From an uncultured archaeon (GTDB lineage: Archaea; Nanobdellota; Nanobdellia; Pacearchaeales; GW2011-AR1): 64,000 nt of DNA. Numbering within the stretch: position 1 is the first letter of the stretch; each line of letters begins with the position of its first letter. Both the position numbers and the translations under genes were made by a program. The DNA lies in contig CABMGO010000005.1 of NCBI GenBank assembly GCA_902385655.1, positions 163,584-227,583 on the forward strand, given 5' to 3'. Of the stretch, positions 15,211 through 24,017 are shown piece after piece. Under the pieces are notes generated by a model, which made no database searches, was not told the origin of the DNA, and saw only the letters and a program-made list of their open reading frames with translations.

Positions 15211-15675
15211 TCAATGCAGGACAGGTGTTGAATTTGATTGACCGCCATCAAGATTGTCAATAATATAGCCATGAAGTTTCTGAAGAATAAGTTCCTGCAG
15301 ATTTTCTTTCAACGGCCCATGACATTTGTCTAAATCTTCTTCAGGAAAAGTTATTTTACCAAACGGAACATCACAAACCATACTTTTACCATTCAAACTG
15401 TCAAAACTTGTTCCTCTCCAAAACGATCTGACAAGAGTTACGTCGATGTTACAATGATCATCATCCTTGCCATTGATAGAGTAATCAAAACTAATATTAC
15501 CTGCATAAAAAAATTTACTAGGAGTACAAGTAGCAACATTCTTGAAAAAACATTCGGTCGTGCTACAAACAGGAACATTTAGTCGGTAATAGACAAAAAC
15601 CCCGATAGCAACAATTGCAAGAAGTATAACTGCAATAAGAATATACCGTTTAACACTCACATCCTTTTTAAGCAT
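15211..15675 (-). CDS. membrane-anchored extracytoplasmic protein
   Basis: A 154-residue protein with a basic N-terminus and one transmembrane helix (about 11-30, ILIAVILLAIVAIGVFVYY), then an outside domain with six Cys (CSTTEC, TCTPS, HCNID, VCDVP, KCHGP). Paired Cys suggest disulfides. The pattern resembles a small archaeal membrane-anchored family of unknown function. It is probably transcribed alone. Confidence 0.7.
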   Translation of the reverse strand: MLKKDVSVKRYILIAVILLAIVAIGVFVYYRLNVPVCSTTECFFKNVATCTPSKFFYAGNISFDYSINGKDDDHCNIDVTLVRSFWRGTSFDSLNGKSMVCDVPFGKITFPEEDLDKCHGPLKENLQELILQKLHGYIIDNLDGGQSNSTPVLH

Positions 15676-16105
15676 ATATAGAATATGAAAAATAACTATA
15701 TAAAACTTCCTTCAGATAGTCAAGCAAAAAAAATTAAAATATAATCTACATCTGAATTTAAAAGAATAATATAAAACTAAAGTCCTCAAGAAGAAAAAGT
15801 TTATTGACTAACCAAACGGATAAATTTAGAAAATAGAGGTAAAAAATTTCGCTTCGAAAAACAAATTTTTTAAAATAACTAATTTTGAAATGCAAATTTT
15901 TTAGAGGGAATTTTGCAGTAAGCAAAATAATTGGGGAAATACTCAATAAACTTTTTCGACCAAGCCAGAACCAAATACGCTCGCACAAAAAATTTTGCAT
16001 TTGCGATTTTTACTTTTCAAAATTTTAAAGCAAAAGCGAAATTTTTTCATTTGCTCGCGCAATAAATAAAAAAAAATAAAAAAGAGAATCCACTTAGAAT
16101 TCTCT
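15676..16105. repeat. 430-bp gene-free AT-rich repeat region
   Basis: I see no convincing gene here. It contains a copy (15840-15908) of the element that follows the 51-bp tandem repeat (15114-15186), sharing AAAAAATTTCGCTT and GAAATGCAAATTTTTT. It also holds the GGGAATTTTGCAGTAAGC copy (15906-15940) and a 16000-16045 stretch with inverted TTTTGC/GCAAAA segments. The region looks like degraded small mobile or structural repeats rather than coding DNA. Confidence 0.55.
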
Positions 16106-17362
16106 TTAGATTGAAACTAACTCAATACCTTCAATATCTTCTATTTTCCCAAAACTTTGAGCAGCAACGTATCTTGCTCCAAGATTTTGAGCTCCTTCAA
16201 TTACAGAACTTGAAGCAGTTTCAGTTAATAACACCCAAACTGGTTCTTCAACTCTTGAAAAAGAAAGTTTTGACATTGGAAGATTTCTTAAAACTTCAAG
16301 ATTCTCACCTAAAACGAGAACGTTTTTTCCTCTCAATTCAGACATCAAATCCTTAAGCTTTTTTCTGTCGTCAGTTCCCAAAACTTTGTCGCTTTTCTGC
16401 TTAGGTGCGGAAGTTTCTTCTCTTTGTTCAGAAAATTCTCTTCGAGGATATCTATCTCTAGAATCTCTTGAGAATCTGTTATCTCTCTGCTCATATCTTC
16501 CAAAAGATCTATTGTCAGATCCGGAAAAACCAGAACTTCTTTCAAATTTCTTGAAAAATTCTGCAGGAGTAACTTTCTTTCTCAAAGCAAGCAATATTTC
16601 TTTCCCAGCAAGTTCTTCTACTTCTTTTCCGTCTGGAGCTTGAGCGATATACATTACTTTAACATTATCACAAACATTTGTCGCAATAAGTTTTCCGCCT
16701 CTGTCTCCATCAACAAAAAGAGTAATTTCTTTCTCTTGTCCAAGTTTTGCAATTTCTTTTGGAAGTCTCGCTCCGTTCATACCAATTACATTGTTAACAT
16801 TGTGTTTCAATAAATTGACAACGTCAGCTCTTCCTTCAACAACAACAATTTCATTTCCAGATAAATCTCCAGCAGGTAATTGTTCCTCGCCATAAGAAGT
16901 TATCTTCATTGTTCTTGTAGATTCTTTCAATTCTTGTCCAAGTTCTTGAGATTCTAAATCAGAACCCTTTATACCCGAAAGCAACTGTTTTGCTCTTTCC
17001 ATAATGTAGTCTCTCTTGCTTCCTCTAACGTCTTCGATTTCGTTTACCTTGATCTTAGCATCAGTCGGACCTATTTTGTCAATAGTTTCAAGAGCAGCAG
17101 CAATGATTGTAGTTTGAGTTTTGTCTAGTGCAGAAGGAATAGTAATTTCTCCCTTAGTCTTACCTTCTTCTGTGACCAAATCAACTTCAATTCTACCAAT
17201 CTTACCTTCTTTTTGTAATTCTCTTAATTCTAAATCAGAACCAAGCAAACCTTCTGTTTGACCAAAAAGAGCTCCGATTACATCTGGTTTTTCAAGCAAA
17301 CCTTCAGCTTCAAAGTCAGCACTAATAGTGTACTTTATTGATACTGGACTTACTTTAGCCAT
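16106..17362 (-). CDS. dnaG: DnaG-type primase (archaeal)
   Basis: A 418-residue archaeal DnaG homologue. A conserved N-terminal domain (SPVSIKYTISADFEAEG) is followed by a TOPRIM core with EIVVVEGRADV near 175 and FVDGDRGG near 220. The middle (about 285-335) is a low-complexity Arg/Ser/Asp/Glu linker, and a short C-terminal domain follows. In archaea DnaG is tied to the exosome and to RNA metabolism as well as priming. GGAG lies upstream of the ATG, and a TATA-like CCTTTAAAAAGG at about 17510-17523 implies a leader near 150 nt. Confidence 0.95.
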   Translation of the reverse strand: MAKVSPVSIKYTISADFEAEGLLEKPDVIGALFGQTEGLLGSDLELRELQKEGKIGRIEVDLVTEEGKTKGEITIPSALDKTQTTIIAAALETIDKIGPTDAKIKVNEIEDVRGSKRDYIMERAKQLLSGIKGSDLESQELGQELKESTRTMKITSYGEEQLPAGDLSGNEIVVVEGRADVVNLLKHNVNNVIGMNGARLPKEIAKLGQEKEITLFVDGDRGGKLIATNVCDNVKVMYIAQAPDGKEVEELAGKEILLALRKKVTPAEFFKKFERSSGFSGSDNRSFGRYEQRDNRFSRDSRDRYPRREFSEQREETSAPKQKSDKVLGTDDRKKLKDLMSELRGKNVLVLGENLEVLRNLPMSKLSFSRVEEPVWVLLTETASSSVIEGAQNLGARYVAAQSFGKIEDIEGIELVSI

Positions 17363-17630
17363 TTTTTCTTTGTCTCCTTAATTTAGTTATATTAGAAAAA
17401 GTCCTAACTATTCTGCAAATAGCAGTAATGTATGAGTGTGATTTTAATCAGAGATTGTGATATGTTAATGATCCCAACCTAACTTCTTCTAATACTTACA
17501 CATACCCAAAGACCTTTTTAAAGGTTATGATGACCAAAATCCTCCAAAATACTAAATAATATATTAATTAGAAGAAGAAAATTTTCCATTCCCAAACAAA
17601 GGGGCAATTCAAATAATAAATGGGGGCGGG

Positions 17631-17715
17631 TCGTGAGCAATAGCGAGCATATAGTGGGAAAATAGAAATGGAAAAATTTTCGACCAATTCATCGCTCGCC
17701 TTCGGCTCGCGTAAT
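17631..17715. repeat. GGGCGGG...GCTCGCGTAA intergenic element, copy 1
   Basis: It starts with GGGCGGGTCGTGAGCAA and ends with TCGCTCGCCTTCGGCTCGCG TAA. A longer version lies at 30088-30243, with matching ends and a compensated terminal mini-hairpin (GCCTTCGGC here, GCACTTCGTGC there). It precedes the short acidic gene. The flanking stretch 17363-17630 shows only the dnaG promoter. Confidence 0.6.
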
Positions 17716-17802
17716 AGACACATAGAGGATAGATTATGCTCGATTATAGAAATATTTATAAATAAAAACCATAATACAAAAGTAACTAAAAAAAGAGATA
17801 AC

Positions 17803-17889
17803 ATGCCATTATTTGACGAAGAAAACAAAGTAGATGAACTCGAAGAGGACGATCTCGACGAGCTAGATGACGACATGGACAACGATTAG
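17803..17889 (+). CDS. 28-residue highly acidic peptide
   Basis: The ATG at 17803 opens 28 codons ending in TAG. The peptide starts MPLFDEEN and is then almost entirely Asp, Glu and Leu. A good TATA-like ATTTATAAATA lies at about 17752-17762, the right distance for a short-leader archaeal message, and AT-rich T-runs follow the stop. The gene is plausible because of the promoter and tight spacing; the function is unknown. Confidence 0.5.
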   Translation: MPLFDEENKVDELEEDDLDELDDDMDND

Positions 17890-17980
17890 TCCTAGTCATT
17901 TATTATTTAATTATTATTTATTATTTGCCCAAAAATTCCTTCCTAAAACACCCTTAGCCCATATAAAAAATTCCTTAAAA

Positions 17981-18550
17981 TTATTTATGTTCAACCATTC
18001 TCAAGTCAGCAAATCTACCAACTCTTTTGTAATACTCCATTAACTTTTTCTTGACTAAATCTTTTTCTAAAGGATCCAATTTCAAGCTCAATAAATGTTC
18101 ATAAAATTTAGCAGCATAATTCATTCTTCCTTTCTTTTCTAAATCAGAAGCAACAGCCATATAGATATTTTTCTTAGCCAACTCCACTTTTACTCTTTGT
18201 TCAGTATTAGCCTCTCTAGAAGCACGAGCGAACATATCCTCCGCACCCATAACATTATTTGCCTTAACATTGTATTCTCCAGCAAGAATAAGCGAATCAA
18301 CCTTTTCTCGGTAAGTAACATCATAACCTGATTTCAAGAAATATGCTTTAGCAGCTTTATCAAACATTAATCTCTTCTCATATAAACTTCCAAGATTAGC
18401 AAAACAAAATTTCTTTATGTCGATAGCAACATCAGGAACTCTAACAACAGACTCAAGATATTCCATCTTGTTCAAATCAGTCATCAAAGAATCAAACTTA
18501 GCTTTAACAGCCTGCAACGTACTCTCTTTTACTTGAATCACCATGCTCAT
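17981..18550 (-). CDS. TPR-like helical repeat protein
   Basis: A 189-residue all-helical protein. Helical hairpins with small residues at regular spacing (LGSLYEKRLMFDKAAKAYFL; AGEYNVKANNVMGAEDMFARA; DLEKKGRMNYAAKFYEHLL) look like degenerate TPR or SNAP-like repeats that mediate protein contacts. No catalytic motif is present. Two Met codons at the start are possible. Confidence 0.7.
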   Translation of the reverse strand: MSMVIQVKESTLQAVKAKFDSLMTDLNKMEYLESVVRVPDVAIDIKKFCFANLGSLYEKRLMFDKAAKAYFLKSGYDVTYREKVDSLILAGEYNVKANNVMGAEDMFARASREANTEQRVKVELAKKNIYMAVASDLEKKGRMNYAAKFYEHLLSLKLDPLEKDLVKKKLMEYYKRVGRFADLRMVEHK

Positions 18551-18670
18551 TAAATAAAAATCCTATTTTTAAAGTTTGTTATACTATTTTGAGGAATACC
18601 TGAAGAAAAACAAAAGTGTTCTTTAGGTTCCAGGGAGCCTTTCTTTGTAAGAAAGGGAGCCTTAATATTA

Positions 18671-19258
18671 TTATGTAAAACAACAACCTTTCACAAAATC
18701 TCCATTGATTCCCGAATCATTAAATCTTGCTACAAGACCTCCAAGACAACCATCCATCTTATGTTTAGAAGTGTACTTGACAACTCTTCCTCCCGCAAAA
18801 AGAAAACGAGAAGAAATATCTTTCAAATAATCTGCATCTCTACCCAGCATTAGTAAGTCAGAAGGATTTGATTCATCACGAAGAGTTTTAATAAAATAAA
18901 CACCATCAAAAGATTTTCGAGTAGCTAAAAGAATTCTTTTTGTTGTAGGCAATCTAAAATCGGATTCATACAAATAAATATTCCCTTGAAAAGACGATAA
19001 AAATGATTTAACATTTTCCAAATAATTTTCTCGAGGCATATTCCACCAGTAGTCATTTTCAAAGAAAACTTCATAATAAGATCTTCGAGATTCTTCTTCG
19101 CCATAATAAAAAGGATGAACCAAAACTAAAGGTTTTTCCGAACTTTTGATATCCACCCCGAGAGGCACAAAAACTTCTCTAGCAGCTAACTTCTGAGCCA
19201 TCGCTGTAGCAACTGCAATAACTTTTTGATCGGCATGAGGTAAATCTACGGAATTCAT
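18671..19258 (-). CDS. hypothetical alpha/beta protein
   Basis: A 195-residue soluble protein, not recognised. Alternating hydrophobic strands (PLVLVHPFYYG, GNIYLYESDF, GVYFIKTLRD, RFLFAGGRVVKY) and a C-terminal CLGG...GCCF stretch suggest a Rossmann-like hydrolase fold, but no catalytic triad can be named. A stem-like GGGAGCC-containing sequence lies just downstream at about 18630-18660. Confidence 0.7.
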   Translation of the reverse strand: MNSVDLPHADQKVIAVATAMAQKLAAREVFVPLGVDIKSSEKPLVLVHPFYYGEEESRRSYYEVFFENDYWWNMPRENYLENVKSFLSSFQGNIYLYESDFRLPTTKRILLATRKSFDGVYFIKTLRDESNPSDLLMLGRDADYLKDISSRFLFAGGRVVKYTSKHKMDGCLGGLVARFNDSGINGDFVKGCCFT

Positions 19259-19337
19259 TTTTCTAAATTATCACAGAACTCTCTTTCCCTAACAATCCTA
19301 AATAAAAAAAGGATTAAAAAAATAAAATTTGAAGAAA

Positions 19338-20630
19338 TTATTTCTTCTTTTCGACAATAGACTTACAGACACCTGCTGCAACTGTTGCACCAGCGTCTCT
19401 GATAGCGAATCTAGCCATGTATGGATTTACGTCAGCGGTTTCTAATACAAGATTTCCGATTGGTTTCAATCTAACAATTGCTACATCGCCATTCTTTAAG
19501 AAGTCAGGATTAGCCTGAGCTACCTGTCCAGTTCTAGGGTCCAACTTACTTACAAGTTCAATGAATTGACATGGAACTTGAGCAGTGTGAACGTGGAAAA
19601 CTGGTGTGTAACCTTTAGCAATAACTGTAGGATGGTTGATAACCGCAACTTGCGCTGTGAATTCTTCAACTATCTTGATTGGTGAAGCCGCATCGCAGAT
19701 AACGTCGCCTCTAGCAACATCTTTCTTTCCAATGCCTCTAATATTTACACCAACATTATCTCCAGCTTCGCCTTGTGGTAATTGTTCGTGGTGAGCTTCA
19801 ACAGTCTTGATTTCACCTGGAACTCCAACTCCACTTCTTCCTGGTAAGATTATGATCTTTTGACCAGGTTTCATAACTCCTGTTTCAATCTTTCCGACTG
19901 GAACAGTTCCGATACCTGTAATTTCATAAACATCCTGGATTGGCATTCTTAATGGTAAGTTTGTTGGTTTTTCTGGAGCTGGGAATCTATCAAGTTGTTC
20001 TAACACTGTAGGTCCTTTGTACCAAGGCATTTTATCAGATTTCTTAGCTACATTTTCGCCAAGGAATCCTGCACCTGCAAGGAACGGTGTTGCTTCAACT
20101 AATTTAGGTCCACCAACTTGTGTCAATAAAGCTGTGACATCAGCCTTAGCCTTATTGAACTTTTCCTCAGAATATTGAACCATATCCATCTTGTTAATCC
20201 AGATAGCGATATGTTTTACGCCCATAGTTCTTAATAACCATAAGTGTTCTTTTGTCTGAGGCTGTACTCCATTTACTGCGTCGACAACGAGGAATGCTGC
20301 ATCAGCTTGTGATGCACCTGTAATCATGTTCTTAACGAAGTCTTTGTGACCTGGTGCGTCAATAACAGTGATTTCGTAGTTTTGAGTTAAGATCTTCTTG
20401 TAAGACAAGTCGATTGTAACTCCTCTTTCTCTTTCCTCTTTGATGTTGTCCATAACGTAAGCAAATTCGAAACCAGCTTTACCATGTTTAGCTGCTTCTT
20501 CTTTAAGCTTGTCCATCTCCTGTTGAGATACGCCGCCTGTTTCCCAGAACAATCTTCCGATAGTTGTGGACTTACCAGCGTCTACGTGTCCAACGAAGAC
20601 AACATTCATAATTGGTTTTTGTTTAGCCAT
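19338..20630 (-). CDS. tuf: translation elongation factor 1-alpha
   Basis: The 430-residue GTPase delivers aminoacyl-tRNA to the ribosome. It has the G1 motif GHVDAGKST, a switch region with [10 protein letters not shown]3 DAPGHKD and G4 NKMD. Domains II and III follow with the conserved [11 protein letters not shown] and the EF-1A ending region. Length and insert pattern are archaeal or eukaryotic rather than bacterial. It is monocistronic and divergent from the 2H phosphoesterase operon. Frequent GGT, GCT and CCA codons suggest strong expression. Confidence 0.98.
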   Translation of the reverse strand: MAKQKPIMNVVFVGHVDAGKSTTIGRLFWETGGVSQQEMDKLKEEAAKHGKAGFEFAYVMDNIKEERERGVTIDLSYKKILTQNYEITVIDAPGHKDFVKNMITGASQADAAFLVVDAVNGVQPQTKEHLWLLRTMGVKHIAIWINKMDMVQYSEEKFNKAKADVTALLTQVGGPKLVEATPFLAGAGFLGENVAKKSDKMPWYKGPTVLEQLDRFPAPEKPTNLPLRMPIQDVYEITGIGTVPVGKIETGVMKPGQKIIILPGRSGVGVPGEIKTVEAHHEQLPQGEAGDNVGVNIRGIGKKDVARGDVICDAASPIKIVEEFTAQVAVINHPTVIAKGYTPVFHVHTAQVPCQFIELVSKLDPRTGQVAQANPDFLKNGDVAIVRLKPIGNLVLETADVNPYMARFAIRDAGATVAAGVCKSIVEKKK

Positions 20631-20723
20631 TTTTTTATATAAGTTTAGTTAATTTTTAGCTCTTTCAAGCTAGAAAATCATGCAAAAACCCATTTTTAAG
20701 CTTATCTATCCCAAAGATTTAAA

Positions 20724-20750
20724 TATAACAAATTATAATAAATTGTTATA
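20724..20750. promoter_or_regulatory. perfect palindrome at the start of the 2H operon
   Basis: TATAACAA (20724-20731) and TTGTTATA (20743-20750) form an 8-bp inverted repeat with an 11-bp spacer. It lies just behind the TATA-like GATTTAAATA (20717-20726) and 3 bp before the operon's ATG. The position fits a repressor operator. The RHH-like DUF2683 protein encoded at the end of the operon is a candidate ligand. Confidence 0.5.
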
Positions 20751-20753
20751 AAA

Positions 20754-21302
20754 ATGGCAAGCTATGTATTAGTTTATTTGATTGAAGGAAAAGCAAAAAG
20801 ATATCATCAGGCTCTATCAAAAGAAATTTCTAAAAAATTTAATGTTAAAAACCCTTCTGACAGAATTGTTCCACATATAACCATAAAGTTCATTGGAAAT
20901 TTAAATAATAAAAACCAAGTTAAGGAATTAATAAGAAAAATTAATGAAACAAGCTTCAACTTAAGAAAATTTGAATTCACTCTAGAGGGATTTAATAATT
21001 TTGACAGACGAGTACTTTTTATAGATGTAAAAAAAATAGATGCTCTTCAAAATGCTTACCAAGAAGTATACTCTCGCATTATCAAACTTCCATTTATTAA
21101 AAAAGTTCCAAAGTTCGAAGGAAAAAACATGCATTTTCATGCAACACTTTGCATAGATGACATAGAAAAAAAGTTTGATAAGATAAAAAACTATTTGAGT
21201 AATAGAAATCCAGTATATGAGGTATATTTTAACAATCTTGCATTAATGAAAAAAGAAAATAATGAAAGATGGAAGCCGATAAAGATCTGGAGGATAAAAT
21301 GA
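20754..21302 (+). CDS. thpR: 2H phosphoesterase, RNA 2',3'-cyclic phosphodiesterase type
   Basis: A 182-residue LigT/ThpR-like protein with the two HxTx motifs of the 2H superfamily: PHITIKF around residue 40 and HFHATL around 124. Such enzymes open 2',3'-cyclic phosphates on RNA ends. It is the first gene of a tightly overlapping six-gene operon and overlaps the P-loop kinase by an ATGA, so the two are translated together. The symbol reflects family, not proven substrate. Confidence 0.88.
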   Translation: MASYVLVYLIEGKAKRYHQALSKEISKKFNVKNPSDRIVPHITIKFIGNLNNKNQVKELIRKINETSFNLRKFEFTLEGFNNFDRRVLFIDVKKIDALQNAYQEVYSRIIKLPFIKKVPKFEGKNMHFHATLCIDDIEKKFDKIKNYLSNRNPVYEVYFNNLALMKKENNERWKPIKIWRIK

Positions 21303-21778
21303 AACCGCTAATTGTAATTCGAGGTCCTTTAGGAATAGGAAAATCAACTATAAGCAGACTTTTAGCAGAAAAAATAAATGCGAAATATTTTTCAGTAGAC
21401 AAAATTCTGGAAGAAAATAAGCTTGATAGAGAAGATAACAATTTCACCGCGAAAGATTTTATCAAGGCAAATAAACTAGTCCTGAAAGAAATTAAGGATT
21501 CATTAAAAGAAAGACCTGTGATTATAGATGGAAATTTTTATTTTAAGGAAGCAATAGAACACTTAGAAAAAGAAATAAAAAATACTCGAGTATTCAATCT
21601 AAAAGCACCTTTAGAAATATGCATTTCCAGAGACAAATCAAGAAAAATAGTTTATGGAGAACAAGCTGCAAAAGAGGTTTATGCACTCGTTTCGAAATTT
21701 GAGTATGGAACTCCAATAGACACCGAGGACAAAACTGCAATAAAGGTTGTAAAAGAAATAATTGGAGAATTAAGATGA
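21299..21778 (+). CDS. P-loop kinase (AAA_33/polynucleotide kinase-like)
   Basis: The ATG at 21299 gives 159 residues and overlaps the previous stop (ATGA). The earlier ATG at 21269 lies within the phosphoesterase gene. Walker A IRGPLGIGKST is close to the N-terminus. Further on are IIDGNFY (a Walker B-like strand ending in Asp) and a lid region with SRDKSR. This is a small-molecule or polynucleotide 5'-kinase-type fold. Coupling with a 2H phosphodiesterase recalls the kinase and CPDase modules of fungal and plant tRNA ligases. Confidence 0.8.
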   Translation: MKPLIVIRGPLGIGKSTISRLLAEKINAKYFSVDKILEENKLDREDNNFTAKDFIKANKLVLKEIKDSLKERPVIIDGNFYFKEAIEHLEKEIKNTRVFNLKAPLEICISRDKSRKIVYGEQAAKEVYALVSKFEYGTPIDTEDKTAIKVVKEIIGELR

Positions 21779-21999
21779 GTGGCCCAGGACCAGGCAAAAA
21801 ACTGATAGGAAAAGCAAATGTTTACATTCATGAAAAAGGAAAGAGCGGAGCAAGGATTACTCATGTAGACATAGAACTCGACGAATTAAATAAAATAGTT
21901 TTGCCAGGGGAAGCAACTTATGTTCAAGGAAAAGAAGGTGGAGTTTTCATCGGTTTGAAAAAAGAGATGATAGCGAGGGCCGAGAAGGAGCTAGAATGA
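21775..21999 (+). CDS. hypothetical small protein in the 2H operon
   Basis: A 74-residue, strand-rich protein beginning MSGPGPGKKLIGKA, with a conserved-looking GEATYVQGKEGGVFIGL stretch. No family is recognised. It starts within an ATGA overlap with the kinase and ends in another ATGA with the zinc-ribbon gene. Confidence 0.7.
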   Translation: MSGPGPGKKLIGKANVYIHEKGKSGARITHVDIELDELNKIVLPGEATYVQGKEGGVFIGLKKEMIARAEKELE

Positions 22000-22142
22000 T
22001 AAAACCAATTTGTGACAAATGTAAAAGAGAACTGAATGACTTTGGTGCCTTGCTTTTTAGTCCACCGAATGAAAAAAATGAAGTGAGAAAATTTCACATC
22101 TGTAAAAAGTGTTATGAAAAAATGAAAGAGGAGTTAGCATGA
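21996..22142 (+). CDS. 48-residue zinc-ribbon protein
   Basis: The frame from the ATG at 21996 to a TGA at 22140-22142 encodes 48 residues. Two CxxC pairs (CDKCKREL and CKKCYEKM) form a classic small zinc ribbon. The gene overlaps both neighbours by ATGA, which strongly supports it being real despite its size. Confidence 0.8.
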   Translation: MIKPICDKCKRELNDFGALLFSPPNEKNEVRKFHICKKCYEKMKEELA

Positions 22143-22372
22143 CAGATCAAGATATAACTGATTTATTATTTGAAGGAAGAGAACCTACCGAAGAAGAAAA
22201 AAGAAAAGAAGAACTTTGGAGAAAAGCAACACAAAGAGCATACAAGCTAGTTGGAAGTGAAAGTCCGATGAGATTCCTAAGAAAAACAGAAGAAATGTTC
22301 AGAGGCTATCTAAAAACAGAAAATCTACATGACGATGATTATCACGTTGACGGAGAAAGGTTAAGACAATAA
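22139..22372 (+). CDS. hypothetical small acidic helical protein
   Basis: A 77-residue charged protein, not recognised, with a run PTEEEKRKEELWRKATQRA predicted to be helical. It overlaps the zinc-ribbon gene by an ATGA and is followed after 1 bp by the DUF2683 gene. Confidence 0.7.
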   Translation: MTDQDITDLLFEGREPTEEEKRKEELWRKATQRAYKLVGSESPMRFLRKTEEMFRGYLKTENLHDDDYHVDGERLRQ

Positions 22373-22373
22373 A

Positions 22374-22598
22374 ATGGTACAAAATATAATAAAATTATCC
22401 GAAAGAGAAAATAGAATTGTAAATGTAGTAAAAGCAAAATCCGGAATGAAAAACAAAAATCAGGCACTCGGTTTTATAATCCAAACTTATGCAAAAGAAC
22501 ATCTTCCAGAAATGATGGCTCCAATAGAAAAACCAGGAAGACCTTCTGAAAAACAAATCTCTTCAGTAGAAGAATTAAGAAAAGAGATTAGAGAATAA
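22374..22598 (+). CDS. DUF2683-like RHH-type small protein
   Basis: A 74-residue protein beginning MVQNIIKLSERENRIVNVVK, followed by the AKSGMKNKNQAL turn and a helical IIQTYAKEHL segment. It matches archaeal DUF2683, predicted to be related to ribbon-helix-helix antitoxins. As the last gene of the operon it may regulate it through the palindrome at 20724-20750. Confidence 0.75.
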   Translation: MVQNIIKLSERENRIVNVVKAKSGMKNKNQALGFIIQTYAKEHLPEMMAPIEKPGRPSEKQISSVEELRKEIRE

Positions 22599-22648
22599 AG
22601 TTCCCCAAAAATATTTCTTTTTGTTTAGAGAAATTTTTCTTTTGAGGC

Positions 22649-22672
22649 CCAGTAGGGTCATCCTTTGAGGAT
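22649..22672. repeat. ATCCTTTGAGGAT repeat, copy 2
   Basis: CCAGTAGGGTC followed by ATCCTTTGAGGAT. It lies 50 bp after the DUF2683 stop. See copies at 10715 and 33751. Confidence 0.7.
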
Positions 22673-22751
22673 AAAGAAAAAGAACTCAAAGAGATTAGAG
22701 AATAAATTTTTCAAAAAAATAATTAAGTAAAAATCAGAGTTCTAAATAAGT

Positions 22752-23150
22752 CTAAACATCAATGACATCACAAACACTCCAGCGCTCATATTCATAGTCT
22801 ACTCTCTGTCTTAATAGTTTTCTAGCACTTTTTGTATCTCCTTTTTTTGCCAATTCGTATAATCTCTTCTGCTCAGAACTCCTTCGAAAATCTTTCATTA
22901 AAGAATTATACTCTGCATGTTCTCTCTCAGCAAGCAATCTAACATTTCCGGAAGGTAGTTCTGCAATCTGCTCGAGTGTTAAAGAAGGTCTTGGAGGAGT
23001 TTCCAAATTATCAAGATCATTATAAACTGACCACTCATTGTCTAAAACATTAAAAAGAGCTAGAAAAGATTTTTCTTCCAATTCTGGCGTCGAAATATCA
23101 TAAATGTAAGGATCGCACTTCCGATTTTCATAAATAAGAACTTTCTTCAT
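22752..23150 (-). CDS. hypothetical protein
   Basis: A 132-residue soluble protein, unrecognised. The N-terminus is strand-like (KKVLIYENRK). The C-terminal half is helical and charged (RSSEQKRLYELAKKGDTKSA), similar to a small helical-repeat motif. It follows the KaiC-like gene on the same strand. Confidence 0.65.
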   Translation of the reverse strand: MKKVLIYENRKCDPYIYDISTPELEEKSFLALFNVLDNEWSVYNDLDNLETPPRPSLTLEQIAELPSGNVRLLAEREHAEYNSLMKDFRRSSEQKRLYELAKKGDTKSARKLLRQRVDYEYERWSVCDVIDV

Positions 23151-23197
23151 AAAAAGAACATGTCTAATTAATATATAAATACTATCAACAAAAATAA

Positions 23198-23989
23198 TTA
23201 AGTCAAAACAAAATTTCCTTTCAAAGTCTTATCCGGGTGAACTGCAGCACCTTCTCCCTTCTTAATAGTGTACTCTACAAGTCGTCTGTCAACATCGCTA
23301 CCTCGAAGTTTAATGACTTCAATAGCTCTCTTTCTTGGAGCATCTCGATAGAAAACATTGTAAATAGCAACAATTCCATCGGAAAGGAATGAGACTGCTT
23401 CTCCTCTTTCAACAAAACTAGTACCTACGTGAGAAGGACTAGAAACTTCTCTAATTAAGAATGAAGTCATGTTATAGGATTCAAGATATCTGAAAAGTTG
23501 TTCCATATAAATTCTAAATCTAGACTCTTCTCCAGAGAAAGCAGAAGCAATAGAGGACAAGGAGTCCATTAAAACAAAGTCTGGCTTGAAATCTGCAGGG
23601 ATTAAAACCGGTTGAACATCAATCAGTAATTCTTTCTTAGCCTCAGATAATAAAGCCTCTACGCTTCTAGCAATATCTAATGCATTAAATCTTTTTATGT
23701 ACAAAAGTCCTTTCTTTTCATACTCCTCGGGGTCTGCGCCAAAAGATTTCATGTGGCCTCTAAGTCGGTCTTCTCTTTCTTCAAAACTCATATAAAGAAC
23801 TTTCTTTCCAGCCTGGCACATTCGTTTAGCAACCTCTAAGCAAAGAATAGTCTTTCCACTACCTGGACCGCCCTCAACTAGAATAGAACTACCTCTTGGA
23901 ATACCCTCGGGAACAAGCTTATCAAAACCAGGAATAAAAGTCTTAATTCTATCCTCTTTCACATCACGTCGCTCTTTTTTCATAACCAT
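23198..23989 (-). CDS. KaiC-like RecA-superfamily ATPase
   Basis: A 263-residue single-domain protein. Walker A EGGPGSGKTILC is near residue 40, the region after it (VLYMSFEE) carries the conserved catalytic Glu pair, and Walker B is FVLMDSLSSI near 150. Archaea have many such paralogues acting in signal transduction, some next to surface appendages. No second KaiC domain or FlaH marker is visible. It may be co-transcribed with the two membrane-protein genes upstream. Confidence 0.88.
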   Translation of the reverse strand: MVMKKERRDVKEDRIKTFIPGFDKLVPEGIPRGSSILVEGGPGSGKTILCLEVAKRMCQAGKKVLYMSFEEREDRLRGHMKSFGADPEEYEKKGLLYIKRFNALDIARSVEALLSEAKKELLIDVQPVLIPADFKPDFVLMDSLSSIASAFSGEESRFRIYMEQLFRYLESYNMTSFLIREVSSPSHVGTSFVERGEAVSFLSDGIVAIYNVFYRDAPRKRAIEVIKLRGSDVDRRLVEYTIKKGEGAAVHPDKTLKGNFVLT

Positions 23990-24017
23990 TTAAATTGAAT
24001 ACTATTTAAAAACATTT

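Noticed and set aside
15011-15241. A frame with a 17-residue repeat
   Set aside because: It is an artefact of the 51-bp tandem repeat and runs into the membrane-protein gene on the other strand; no promoter or family.
17363-17630. A C/D-box small RNA near 17527 (ATGATGA)
   Set aside because: A C-box-like word is present, but no D box or terminal stem lies at a proper distance; only the dnaG promoter is supported.
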